Source of the DNA: Erythroxylum novogranatense
Lineage: Eukaryota; Streptophyta; Magnoliopsida; Malpighiales; Erythroxylaceae
DNA length: 64,000 nucleotides
NCBI GenBank assembly: GCA_029891385.1
Contig: CM057228.1
Span: forward strand, 61,387,783-61,451,782
Reading direction: 5' to 3'
Made by a program: the position numbers and the translations under genes. Within the stretch, counting starts at the first letter, position 1; each line of letters starts with the position of its first letter. A model generated the notes under the pieces. The model was not told the origin of the DNA and searched no databases. It saw only the letters and a list, made by a program, of their open reading frames with translations. Shown here one piece after another: positions 23,701 through 34,340 of the stretch.

Positions 23701-26700
23701 CATGTGATCGTGGAAATATTTTCACCCTGTGGTTTTGGTATGTTTTCAAGACGTAGGACAATCTGCTCAAAAAGCCCTTTCAAGCTAGCATCAAGATCAA
23801 GAGCCACCATCCCAGGAGTTCCCAGCAAAAATCTGATTCTACCAGCACATGAAGAAAGGTATGATAATGCATAGCCTCGAATAGCTGCATCAGATGTGAA
23901 AATTCATAATGAAATCATTCAACCATAACTCACAAGTCTAAAATGGCATAAAAAGTATAAAAGGGAAAGATCATTAAGCTCTTGGACAATTAAGGAGATG
24001 GTCCATGATCAAGATAATAAGATTATGATGCAACTCAGAAATGACAGCCACTAGCTACCTCTGTTGCAACTGTTTTCCATTACATTACGATGTGCAATGT
24101 TGAGAATTTATACCCTTATTCCCTTGGAAACTCAGATTAAAATATAGCAGTAGAAGTGGGGCATAGTGAAATAAAAAGTTTATTTTAGATGCATTGATGG
24201 ATATTCCTTGGAGGCCTAACTGCAGACTACAACCTTCATAATCAACAAAATAATATGAATTGCTTGGAAAAAAGAAATTAACCATATCCAAGCCAGTCTT
24301 ACCTGCAATGTACTTGCGCACCAAACAACAAAGACGGTCCATACCATCTAATAAGAAACCAATTGTAGGATCACTTGGATCCTGCAACCAGAAATTGAAC
24401 CAGTTTAAGTTAACCACTAAGTTAGAAAGTTGGCAACCTCAATACACAAGTGATATTATTGCCAATGAGAGATCGGGAGTACATACTATGTCTACTGGCA
24501 CCATTCGAGTAGCTTTAGATTTCGAAGAAGCAATTCCTACATGTTGGAAATACCAAATGACCTCAGATTGGACCAAAGCCAGGGCAGAAAATACCATCTG
24601 GAGGCAACACAAAAAAAGGAATGAAGCAAGAAATGCAGGTAGCTGTTATATTCACTCCTTGCTACTGTAAATCTGTAAAATTGATTGCAGCATAATGCAA
24701 AACAGTACAATAAGGGATAAGCTATCCACTTCCTTATTCAAATTCTTTAACATTTTAAAATGCCATTTAAGTCGATTTCAATCAGAATTCTTAGAAAACA
24801 GAAAACATTTAGGTAATTCTAATTTCATTGAGTAACAATCAGTATTAGTACCTGTTACAGATTAGATAAAATCAAATAACCTGTTTTGATATGATTATAT
24901 TAGTTACGATTGATATTCTGCTTGATTATAGGAGATTATTCTGTAAATCAGGTACTCCTAACCACTATAAATATGTATCAATACTCTGTATAATGCATAA
25001 GATACATATCACCTTTCTTCATAACATGGCATCAGAGCCTATACGAGTCTTAGTTAGCCTAGCCTTCATTTTGCCCAGTGAGCAGTAGTAAATACTTTTG
25101 CTTCCTTTTTCCTTAGGTTCTGTCCAGTCAATTTATATTTTGTGAACTTGTGTGGTATATTTGATTTATTTTACCATGGCTAATACATAGAAACTAGGTG
25201 TAATTGATGTTATTCTTGTGATGTTTAAAATCACAAAATATAAATTGACTGGTCACAATTATTTAAATTGGTGTAAAATAGGAACTATAAGAGAAGGGCA
25301 GGTAAAAGGAGGAAATGATTGAGGTAGCAGTATGGAATGTCAGAGGCCTTAATAGCCTAAATAAACAACTTGCAGTTAAGGAGTTTATCAAGAACAGCAA
25401 TTTAGATTTTGTTGGTTTATTGGAAACCAAAATAAAGAGGGAGCAATTGGAGAAGAGTTTATGGTTCTAGACAAAGGATGGAGCGTAATGAGTAACCATG
25501 ATCACCATTTCAATGAGAGAGTGATAATAGGCTTCAATCCTCAGAAAGTGGATGTAGTGAAGTATATTGAAAATGATCAGTTGATCCATTGTGGTGTCTT
25601 GATTAAAGCCACTGGGACTATGATTGCAACTACAGTGTTGTATGTGGCCAATCATAAATTCCAGAGGCTACATGCTTAGAATGAGATGGAGAAAACTAAC
25701 AATATCATCAGTCTGCCATGGACAGTTATCGGAGACTATAACTGTACTCTCAAGTCAGAAGAATCAAGGGATAGGAGAAGTTGGAAAAAAGTAGACTGTT
25801 GAGAACTTCAGGGACAGGTTTGGCTAATTTGAAATGGTATGGTAACTCTTATACTGGAACAATAAGCAATTCAGGGAATGGTTTCTGTTGAGAAAATTGG
25901 ACAGATGTATGGTTAATGACAAGTGGATAGCGGCAACAAGCAGTGCTTTGTTTGATGATCCAAGTGTATCGAATCCAGTCCAATAGTAGTGGAATTGCTA
26001 ACAGGTGACAGGAAGAGGAAGGCCCCATTTAGGATATTCAATCACTTGATGGACAATCCTAAATTCAGAAAAGTACTCCGAGAAGAAATGCAGGGAGTGA
26101 TAACTGAAACTGTTCAGCAGAAAAACAGTTCAACCAGATTTAAAAGCTAAAGCTGATGCTTTGGAGGAGCTAAAGAAATGTCAGAAGAGAATATTGGACA
26201 GACCAGAAGATTTGCAACTAACAAAACGGGAATCTGCACTGGTGGAAAAGTGTAATCAACTATTGACTAGTACCAATACTAATGCAGAAATCTAGAGTTC
26301 TCTGGATGGAGGAAGAGAGATGCACTAAGTATTTTATGAGTTCAATTTCAGCTAGGCGAAACAAGAATTCTATCAGAATGGTGGAAGATGAAAGAGGGCG
26401 GATCCATGAGGACATAGAAGGTAAAAAGAGGGTTGCCTTAGAGTATTTTACTAGGCAGTATGGGACTGCATTACCAACAAGAGCTATACCCGCAGAGGTT
26501 CTAGCAGGCCTTAAAAAGGTTGATGAAGAAGACAAGGAGGAGTTGGTTAGAGAAATAACAAGGGAAGAAATCAAGAATGCTATTTTTTCAATGAGCAAGC
26601 CCTAGGACCAGATGGATACAATGGGAGATTCTTTCAAAAACATTGGGATATTGTAGGAGAAGAAGTGCTAGCAGCAATGGAAGAGTCCTATAAGAGAGGA

Positions 26701-29700
26701 ACAATCCTTAAGGAACAGAATAAAACATTTATCTGCCTTGTCCCCAAACAAAGCAATGCTAGGAAGCTGGAACGATTCAAGCCAATAGCTTGTTGTAACC
26801 TTCTATACAAAATCATCATGAAGATTCTAGCAAATAGATTGAGAGCAAGTCTGGGAAAGTTAATCAGCCCAAAACAGAATGAATTCATCAAGGGGAGATC
26901 ACTGGGAACAAATATTCTACCATGTCAGGAAATGTTAGAGGGATGTAATTATCAGAGGAGAATGAGGAGTTGCACCATAAAAATGGATGTTGCAAAGGCC
27001 TATAACTCAATCAACTAGAGCTTTCTATTTAATATTATTGGAAGCATTAGGTTATCCTCCCTTGTTTAGAAAATGGATATAGGACTGTGTAACCACTGCT
27101 TCTATGACAATCTTGGTGGATGGGGAACCTACAAACCTGATCAAAGCAAGGAGGGGCCTAAGGCAAAGGGACCCATTATCCCCCTTAACTGTTTGTCCTT
27201 TGCATGGAGGTTTTGTCAACTCTTCTCGTGAATAACATACAGAGGCACCTAGAATTCCAGTTCCATGGCAGATGTAAAGGTATGAAGCTCAGACACCTAG
27301 CCTTTGCAAATGACTTGCTATTGTTTTGTGGAGCTGAGAAAATCTAATCTCGCAAGTAAAGGAGGAGTTCCAAGAGATCTCAAGCCTAACATGCAACCTA
27401 CTGAAGAGTTGTTTCTACTTATCTCGCAACTCAAGTAGAGAGGTAGCTTCTACAGCTATCGAGATGGGATTAACACAAGAGAGTATACCCTTTAAATACT
27501 TAGGGGTACCAATCTCTCAAAGAAGAATCAGTGTCGTAGATTGCAAATCTTTGTTGGACCTAATCCATGGAAGAATCAACCAATGAAGCAATTGGTTCCT
27601 TAGCTATGGAGGCAGGCTATAGCTAATTCAGACAATACTGAGCAATCTCGCTACTTATTGGGTCAACCATTTATCCATCCCAAACAATATCCTTAAAGAA
27701 ATAGACAGGAAACTTAGAGAATTCTTATGGAGTGGCTCATAACAAGAAAGAAACAAAAAGAAGATTAGTTGGAACAAAATTTGCAGTCCTAAGCAAAAGT
27801 GGGGTCTGGGACTTCATTCTGCAAAGATGATTCACAGAGTGAGCAGAGGACGGTATGTTAATTAGTAATAATCAGTGGATATGGCCCTTCTATAATAGTA
27901 GATGTGCCAGAATCATAATGGAAGAGTTGCCTAGATGCCACGAAGGAGAGCAAGATGAAATTCAGTGGCTAGTAGACAACTCAAGGAAGTTCAACACAAA
28001 AGCCTACAAAACACTTTTACATACTACAAAGAGCACAAGGAAGGAGTGGACAGCCTTAGTATGGGACAGTGACATCAATCCAGCTCATTCATTCATCTTA
28101 TGAATGGGAATCAATGGAGGTTTGCTTACAAGGGATAAGATCAAGTTCTCCATTAACACATTGAACTGTGGGTTATGTAATACTGAACTGGAAAGTTTGG
28201 ACCATTTGATGATTAGATGCAGGTATATCAGACAAGTCTAGGGCCGGATGCAACTTATTCTCAACATGGACAGACCAATGGACTCTTGGAGTAAAACTAT
28301 TGCTAGGTTGGGAAAACTTAAGAGTGCATAATGCAGCTAATCTCAAAGCAATTAAGTTAAGCTGGGCAGCTTTGGTGTACCACATCTAGAAAGAGCGTAA
28401 TTGCAGAGTTTTCAAACAAGAAAGTAGAAGCGTTGTGATGGTTTTTCAGGACATTTTTCTGCACTAAAGATCGGCATGTTAGCAAGAGGAATCACATAAT
28501 TTCCAACTTGAGGGGGATGTTACAGATTAGATAAAATCACATAATCTGTGTAGATAAGATTATAAAAGTTAGGATTGATATTCTGCTTGATCATAGGAGA
28601 TTATTCTGTAAATTAGTTACTCCTAACCACTATAAATATGTACCAATATTTTGTATAATGCATAAGATACAAATTACCTTTCTTTATAACAGTACAAAAT
28701 ACAAATAACTAGGAATTAGATATGGCATTTATTCTTTGGCTGGAGATTCAAGGAAAAAACTGCAAAAATAGAACAGCTCTAAAATGTACTTTAACTAACT
28801 CTGCAGTAGAAAGCATGTGCTTACATGTGCACTCACGCATCCTTCGACACTAACCTTTAGGATTTTTTTGGACTTCTTCAAACTTAAAGTAAAGGAAGCA
28901 CAAACATTCCATATGCAAACACAAGATATATGCTGCCTATCATGGATTCTCCATGTTTGTTCATGTTTGAGTTTATCGAGAACAGATACATTTATGCTCA
29001 AATAAGCTTCAAAAGAATGTCAAAGCATGTCAAGCTCAAGCTATAAGTCTTTGAAATGGGTAAAATTCTTGTTTATACAAATCAAATTTCACATCACTTA
29101 TTGAACTGTGACCAATATTGCTACCAAATAGAAAGATTCCTGAAGATGATATGTCAATAGTTAAGAAAACATACCATTGCAAATAAGAAAATCTTCTTCA
29201 CAAGTACATGGTAAATTATGAGATCACAAAATAAAAGGCGATATCATATGAAAATTACAAGAGGGTCCGCTAGTGTACCTGAATGTTTGGAGCCAAAAGA
29301 CTTGGTTGATCAGTAAAGAAGAGCACCATCCTTCCAATTTCTTGTTTCAACAATATTCTCCTTTCAAGGTGAATTGCGTCACATGATAGAATTGCTTGCT
29401 CATGCACTTCACTGTACCCAATGACCAGATATTAAGTCGCAAAGCTGAAGCACTTTCATATTGGATTTTCCCAAGAAAATGAGAACTCCTCAATAAGCTA
29501 CTTAAATCAGTTAACAAGTTTCACCAGATTCTGTCAATTAATCGAAGCAAACAAAAATTCTATATATTTTATCAAATGCATATAGAAAAATGCCTACTAT
29601 GCAATTGATGCAATTTAACAATAACAATCCCCCAGTTTATGAAATACTTTTGCAAGATAAATAGTCAACATAGTTTAATGGTCCTTATTTCAGTTCTATT

Positions 29701-32700
29701 TTGATGTTTCGTGCATATTTTTACTGCTAATGAAACCTTCAAAAACCAATTTCAAGCATGTATTTTCAATGAGAATAGAATTTGACTCAAATCAAGAAAG
29801 AAAAGCCTTAATTCCAAGTTAATTTGGGTTGACTAAATTTATCCTATGCCTTCTATCTAAATTGAGGCAAGTATTATGCATCCTAGCCCTACATGATGCA
29901 GTTGAAATTAATCTGAACCTATCACGATCCTGTTAGATCAGTTTGAAGTTTAAAAGAAGGTATCAAAGGATAGAAATGGCATCTTCTTAAAACTTTCCTT
30001 AGATAGGCCGGTAAGTAAATGCAGGTTATACCCATAAATAAGCAAAAAAGCTTCTCCAACTTTTAGAACTTCACAAAACAAGATTGGCTATGAATCAAAC
30101 ATTTCTTAAGCTTGACACCTCAATGAAGTAAATTAATTACATTTCTGTTGAGTTGATAACTTATTCTTGACAGATTCTATAGTATTTGAATAATGAACTT
30201 TCATTTTAAGCATGTCTTATTCTAGATAACAAATATGAAATGGAGAAGTTTAACCATTAGCAATCAATTTAGCAGTACTTAGCATACCTTATCATTTTTT
30301 CAACCTGTTTCGCAACACTGTACTCTAAATCTGCTTCTTTTTGCTTTGTGCGTCCAGACTTTGCCATCTTCTTTGATTCTAGTACTCGTGGTAACACATA
30401 TAATTGGTAATCCTCATGCAATAACACATACTGCATATTTAAGTTTTTTGACAAAATCAGGAATCGCAAATAGAGAGCATAAGTTGGATAACTTTAAATT
30501 ACGCACCTCATCCCTGAATAGTGAAAGAATCAAGTTTTCCTTCAGCACAACCTAAGACAGTGATGAAGAGATGAAAAAGTAAGTATAAAGCTATTGAAAA
30601 CAAAATAGTATTAGCTATAACTGTTTTAAACACTAGCATAACCTGCTAGATGGCTTTAACAATGTCCCATTTGGGAGAGATGGTTATTAGTCATATAGTA
30701 AATTAATTTGTCTTCAAAACTAATCTCATGAAAGACCAGTGAGTGTAAACCAAAACAAAAGAAATTGATCAAGCTTGTTTATCCCACTTAAGTATAACAC
30801 TCTGCTGCTAAAATCCAAGTTTCATATAACCACTTTATTGCATTAAGTACATGAACTTCCCTAAATGACGCAATTGATGAAGTAAGTCTACTGGTGCAAA
30901 TAGTAAATGTAATAATTTATGCAATATCTAAGACGTAAAAGACAAATTTGCCCTATGTTTTAGTTAAATGTGTGCATATGTGTTTGTTTGAGAGAAAGAA
31001 AGTGGGAAGGAGGCGCAGATGGTAAGAAACCTCTCTTTTAAAATATCATAAACGAAAACACTATGTGTGGTCATCCATTAAATATATATTATGCAACCTA
31101 GATATAATAACTAAAAACATTGACTAGAAAATGAAAATTCAGAAAAGTAAGAAAATGAGCTAGACTAAAACTTTTAGTGATGCAATTATGATCAAGCTCA
31201 TTGCCATAAACTATACTAAATAAAGAACCATAATTGGATGACAAGAAACATAATGACCCTATTATGTGGGGCTTACCAAAGCAATATCAATGCTAGTGAC
31301 CCGAAGCAACTCATCAGGGCAAACAAGATACCCAAGAAGCACCCATTCCCGGTAAGAAGTAACATTTGATAGATCTTGTGCTCTCTGAATGAATATTAAC
31401 ATGATTGGTTAAGAAAAACCAAGGAAATAGAGGCCTTCAAAGTAACTGATACTAAATAAGGCAACAATAAAATTTGAGCATGTACCATAGGGTGAGCAGA
31501 ATTTGTAAGTATATCCGGATAACGAGGATGATAAGGACTAAGAAATCCCTCATTTCTGAGCTTCCTTGTATCTGTGGATAGGAATATAATTGGACCTACA
31601 GCCTCTAGAACCTGGACATAGAAGTTGAAATTTGTAAGAATGAATCACCAATTTTGTCATGAAGAAAGAAAACATAGAAGAAAATATTTCATGTCAATAG
31701 AAACCTAACAAGTATGTTTGTTACATATTCGATTACATGTTCGATTTCGGGCTATTACTAATAGATTTTACCTTATCACTCTTATAAATAATGCATTATC
31801 AAATCAAGGGTAATCCAATAAAATCAAATTAGAGGAAACCATTTAACAATTTGCTCTCACTCAGCATCCATATTCAAATAGTGTATTTTCATTGTAATAT
31901 GATAATGTTAGAGAAGAAATGTTTAATGACCTCTCCAATACGTGGACTAACAAAATTTAAGTCTTCTTGCAATCCTTTCAATGGTGGATCATAAGAGTCG
32001 ATGAATTGAACCAGCCTGAAACAAGAGTGAGAATCACATAAAATGTTAACCAAATGTGGATGAAATGAAGCAACCAAAGTATCATGCTGAAGGTTGAGAA
32101 TCATCATGTGATTATGGGTTTTATATTCAAAATACTAAGTATGTAGAAAGTGTGGAATATGAGGATCAAGGGAAGTTTCATAACAACAGAAATAGCTAGA
32201 AATATCACAGAATTAGAAACTATTCCTTACCGATGATAGAAATCACAATCTCTATCATTTCTGGCCATTGCATGCAAAAGGTTATACACTTGCAGCATCA
32301 TTTTCCTTGGTATCTATGAGTAAAAAACAAACATAAAGTCCTAAACAATTAAGAAGGCTAACATTCTTAAACACCAGACAAACCAAATGTTAAAGTGAAA
32401 TGAAAAGAACGTAGAAGAGTGAGAAATATGATTAACTTACCTTCTCCGATAGAAGATTGACACGGACAAAGGAACAAAAGAGATCCATAAATGCGTGAAG
32501 TATGAGTGAATTCTGATTCGGCTGCAATATACTGTCAGATTTATTAAGGGGTAGAAGATCATGAAACAACAATTAAAATAGCTTTGACCACCTTGTGACA
32601 CAGATTTCCAAACTCAAGAATTCAGCATATTAAAGTAGATTAATTTTTGGAGTCTTGGTTTTTGAGGCATCTCATATTGAGTCAAACACGTAAGCTATGC

Positions 32701-33933
32701 ATGTTGAAGTAGAAGCAACTTTGATGCTCACCAACAAGGTTATAACTGTGCTACTAAGATCCAAGACAAGTCGCAAAGCTTGCTCTCGAAATGCCATCAA
32801 GTCAAGAAGCAGCTGCCCCACAAACACAAAAGCTATTAAAAAACAGGAAACATAATGTCTTGAAGTACAATTCAAATCCTATATTTAGGTATGACAACTA
32901 GCTGATATGATGCAAAACCAACCAGCCGTAGCAAGAAATTGAACTCATTTTAGTGCTAGATCCCCAATGCTTCAATTGACAAAGTTCAAGTTTAGACAAA
33001 AATTTCACTCAAGATATGGAAAAACAACATCCAGACCACAGTTAACCACCATCACTAATGACGCTATTAAGTAGAACTTCTTGATGGTTACAGGAGAAAA
33101 CAAGAGTCACCATAATGTATTCTTTAATGCGGTTCGCAGGTGTATTTGCATGTGTGTGTGTGTGTGAGTATCTACGTATACATGTTTACATATTGCTTCA
33201 TGTGCCAATAAAAATGTAAAAGCTAGGCAAGTTTTTATGGGTTATGGTTGTGTCAGACTTAAAATCAATTACGTGAATGAATAAAACTGGCAGCAACTTT
33301 AAGCATGAATTTATTCAGAATAGTGAAAAACAAATAGGTACGGGCAATTTAGCACTGTACCTGGACCCATGGTTCCAAGCTCTGTAAATGAACTTCTGCA
33401 CTGTCATTCAAAGAATCCAGAGCAACCTTGTCAACCTGCATAAAGTTTTCACAAGATATAAACTGCTCCGATCAGTAAAGAAAACTAAAAGAACTTGTCA
33501 TCATTTAGTAAGGAACAATTCTCACTCTTTCAAGTTGCAATTTGCTAAAATGCTCAGGAAACTTTTTGGAAAGCAGCAAGCAAATCTTTGGACAGTTGGG
33601 GAACACACCAGATTTCCAAAACCCTTCTGAAAATGCATGACCAACGGGATCTGGGTAATCCAAAATCTGATTTAACCTATACATTTTGGCCATGAGGCCT
33701 ACGGCTACTTCAGTGAGTTGGACCACCCACTGCAAGTTGAGACCTTTATGAGACCCGCCAGAATTTTGTGGCTGCCCATCATGACCCTTATTCCTAGAGG
33801 TCTTAGAAGTGACCGAAGCAGCCATGTCAGAACCTAAGTATTCAGTCCATCTCGACGGGCCCTCCCACTCCCTCGATCTTGCAGGCGAGGAAGATGAATC
33901 ACGTCCTGCATAATGCTGTCGTGACCTCGACAT
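11779..33933 (-). CDS. NAP1: NAP1 (Nck-associated protein 1 homologue), SCAR/WAVE complex subunit, 23 coding exons
   Basis: HEM/NAP1-family scaffold of the SCAR/WAVE complex (with SRA1/PIR, ABI, BRICK1 and SCAR), which activates ARP2/3 to nucleate cortical actin; Arabidopsis mutants (gnarled) have distorted trichomes and pavement cells. Exons on the minus strand: 33526-33933, 33361-33435, 32732-32812, 32441-32521, 32231-32313, 31931-32015, 31486-31611, 31277-31384, 30507-30551, 30288-30430, 29279-29411, 24487-24597, 24303-24381, 23691-23884, 23390-23535, 22002-22083, 21651-21761, 14750-14875, 14524-14663, 14354-14450, 13196-14187, 12675-12887, 11779-12277. All introns are GT-AG and phases join without a gap: 4158 nt, 1385 aa, close to the Arabidopsis protein (about 1400 aa). 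Landmarks: SREWEGPSRWTEYLG at the N-terminus, FVSPRIGE, DGMDRLCCLVRKYI, FGPEGRPQHCCAWLGVASSF, RRSGPLDYS near the C-terminus and a final SRSGPISYK. The Ser-rich tail is divergent. Introns 11 (4.7 kb), 15 (1.3 kb) and 17 (6.8 kb) are enlarged by mobile DNA; no exon is damaged. Confidence 0.97.
15415..16735. repeat. Foldback element: 1.3-kb long inverted repeat in NAP1 intron 17
   Basis: The left arm (about 15415-16040) and the right arm (about 16085-16735) are inverted copies over roughly 600 bp. Examples: ATAAGGGCTGAAATT at about 15531 against its complement at about 16597-16612; TCAACTAGAAGGTGTGATGCTTTC at about 15768 against its complement at about 16336-16359; and ATTCCAGCCAT at about 15930 against its complement at about 16251. 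The spacer is only about 40 bp. Arms differ by scattered substitutions and small indels, so it is not recent. Content (TATATATA promoter-like block, CAATAA) suggests two LTR ends joined head to head, but a foldback DNA transposon is equally possible. Confidence 0.82.
16950..19326 (-). mobile_element. L1-type LINE, 5'-truncated and internally deleted, with target-site duplication
   Basis: Same strand as NAP1. The 3' end (minus strand) is an A-rich tail GGAAAAAGAAAA next to ACTACAGTAGTT (16938-16949 on plus), which is matched by ACTATAGTAGTT at 19327-19338: a 12-bp target-site duplication with one mismatch. The 5' end is truncated inside the endonuclease domain. An internal deletion of about 0.65 kb near 17560 joins the RT to the C-terminal zinc/RNase H-like region, as shown by comparison with the related copy at 25318-28480. 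Confidence 0.9.
17240..19320 (-). pseudogene. LINE ORF2 remnant (endonuclease C-terminus, RT)
   Basis: Three minus-strand pieces are in order. 19289-18924: the end of the APE-type endonuclease (LDRCMVND, TVSDHSPIVVELL, with the catalytic SDH kept). 18837-18322: the linker and RT start (REEIKNAIFSMNPNKASGLDG). 17978-17604: RT palm with GLRQGDSLSPYLFFLCMEVLS and an intact LAFADDLLLF catalytic motif. The C-terminal part (17600-17240) is recognisable only by homology to the intron-11 copy. Frames are broken by stops between 18322 and 17978 and at 18924, so it is dead. Confidence 0.88.
19412..21018. mobile_element. Non-autonomous DNA element with about 170-200-bp terminal inverted repeats (MULE-like)
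   Basis: The left terminus (19412-19595) and the complement of the right terminus (20795-21018) align along their length. Shared blocks include TATCAAAATTAGCC, TGTATCAAATA and CTTGTCA.GTGTA. Long TIRs of this type are characteristic of Mutator-like elements. The 1.2 kb between (19600-20790) has no transposase and no ORF of note; it could be captured host sequence. A clean 9-bp target duplication was not found, so the superfamily is tentative. Confidence 0.65.
21019..21650. other. Intron 17 sequence without recognisable features
   Basis: AT-rich unique-looking sequence between the TIR element and exon 17. Nothing supported. Confidence 0.5.
22327..22368 (+). repeat. (GTA/GCA)n microsatellite
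   Basis: About fourteen trinucleotides, GTAGTAGTAGCAGCAGCAGTAGTA in type, just after the primer site of the deleted copia in intron 15. It generates long tyrosine/valine frames that are not genes. Confidence 0.9.
22742..22999 (+). pseudogene. Ty1/copia RNase H C-terminal fragment
   Basis: The translated frame reads LLCDNLATLHKASNPNFHAR, then TKYIEIDCCF, HHQQADLFTKFLRG and ends LHQLED just before the LTR. This is the conserved end of copia pol (CDN..A..IA.NP.FH.RTKHIEID, ADIFTK). Only the last 85 residues survive. Confidence 0.88.
24853..25026 (+). repeat. 174-bp 5' LTR
   Basis: TGTTACAG to ATAACA ends; contains a TATA box TATAAATAT at 24966-24974. Short for a copia LTR, in the range of TRIM-type elements. 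Confidence 0.9.
25027..25039 (+). promoter_or_regulatory. Primer-binding site, tRNA-iMet type
   Basis: TGGCATCAGAGCC directly abuts the LTR; one base different from the standard TGGTATCAGAGCC. Confidence 0.85.
25175..25300 (+). pseudogene. Start of copia gag
   Basis: ATG near 25176 begins a frame with an early stop, then FKITKYKLTGHNYLNW, the hallmark N-terminal motif of Ty1/copia gag proteins (K..L.G.NY..W). It ends within about 40 codons where the LINE sequence begins. Confidence 0.7.
25318..28480 (+). pseudogene. L1-type LINE ORF2 (nearly full length, broken)
   Basis: Starts at ATG 25318 with IEVAVWNVRGLN, the N-terminus of the APE-type endonuclease, then LLETKIKREQLEK and the nuclease core. 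RT is seen at 26282-27018 and beyond (REEIKNAIFSMSKP, LVPKQSNARKLERFKPIACC, RGLRQ). The catalytic FADD box is changed to FAND at about 27303-27314, so the polymerase would be inactive. The C-terminal zinc-binding segment (27855-28390) ends close to VYHI. Frameshifts near 25480, 25680, 26600, 27020 and 27180. Same family as the copy at 17240-19320, which still has FADD. Confidence 0.9.
28506..28517 (+). other. Polypurine tract
   Basis: ACTTGAGGGGGA immediately before the 3' LTR; typical of copia elements and not of LINE 3' ends. Confidence 0.85.
28518..28691 (+). repeat. 174-bp 3' LTR
   Basis: Same length and termini as the 5' copy, about 10% diverged; TATA box at 28631-28639. Followed by GTACA. 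Confidence 0.9.
29412..30287 (-). other. NAP1 intron 10, nothing recognised
   Basis: An 876-bp AT-rich intron. No repeat or frame of note. Introns 8 (30552-31276) and 2 (32813-33360) are likewise plain, apart from a GT microsatellite in intron 2. Confidence 0.6.
33151..33166 (+). repeat. (TG)8 microsatellite in NAP1 intron 2
   Basis: Eight TG dinucleotides in a row. Confidence 0.9.
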
Positions 33934-34340
33934 GAATCAACCAATGAACATCAAAACCCTGCAAAGCTGTTTTAATTCAGTCTAAGAGCTAGCATGTAAT
34001 ACAGCAGACTAAAGATTTCAAAATCTAGCTATCTTGGCATAAAAAATTCATATGACCTAGTAAGAAAAAATGAAGTTCCAGCGATTATGTTCAGCTTACA
34101 CAAACAGTTTGACCGCGAAACCAAACAAAGTCAACTAAAGGAAAACTGCAAACAGAATGGAAGAATTGAGAGACAGAGAAGTAGCAGGAAGGTTGAATTT
34201 AGAAGAAACATTAATCAGATCTGAGTGCTTAAAAAAACCAGTAGAGGCACGACAGAAAGAGGTTTTACCGAGGAGAACAACACTTGGTTAGGTGGGAGGG
34301 ACGAGGGAGGGAGCGAAGTTACAGTTAACTGGTTTCGGAT
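33934..34340 (-). promoter_or_regulatory. NAP1 5'UTR with probable leader intron; start of upstream region
   Basis: On the minus strand a non-coding exon rich in CTCCC (about 34269-34330) ends CTCCTCG and is followed by GTAAAA at 34268. An acceptor TTTGCAG ends at 33959, 25 bases before the ATG at 33931-33933. This gives a predicted 5'UTR intron of 310 bp (33959-34268). No convincing TATA box was seen upstream (34340-34450). The transcription start is a guess. Confidence 0.6.

Larger units (their letters stand above)
24853..28691 (+). mobile_element. Chimeric retroelement: copia LTRs enclosing a LINE ORF2
   Basis: Two LTRs of exactly 174 bp (24853-25026 and 28518-28691; 17 mismatches and no indels by hand alignment) are flanked by GTACC and GTACA, a near-perfect 5-bp target duplication. 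A primer site TGGCATCAGAGCC follows the first LTR and a polypurine tract TTGAGGGGGA precedes the second. The inside starts as a copia leader and gag (motif KLTGHNYLNW) but from about 25300 becomes an L1 ORF2, which runs to within about 20 bp of the polypurine tract. There is no LINE poly(A) tail and no copia pol. It lies in NAP1 intron 11, antisense to the gene. Confidence 0.88.
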
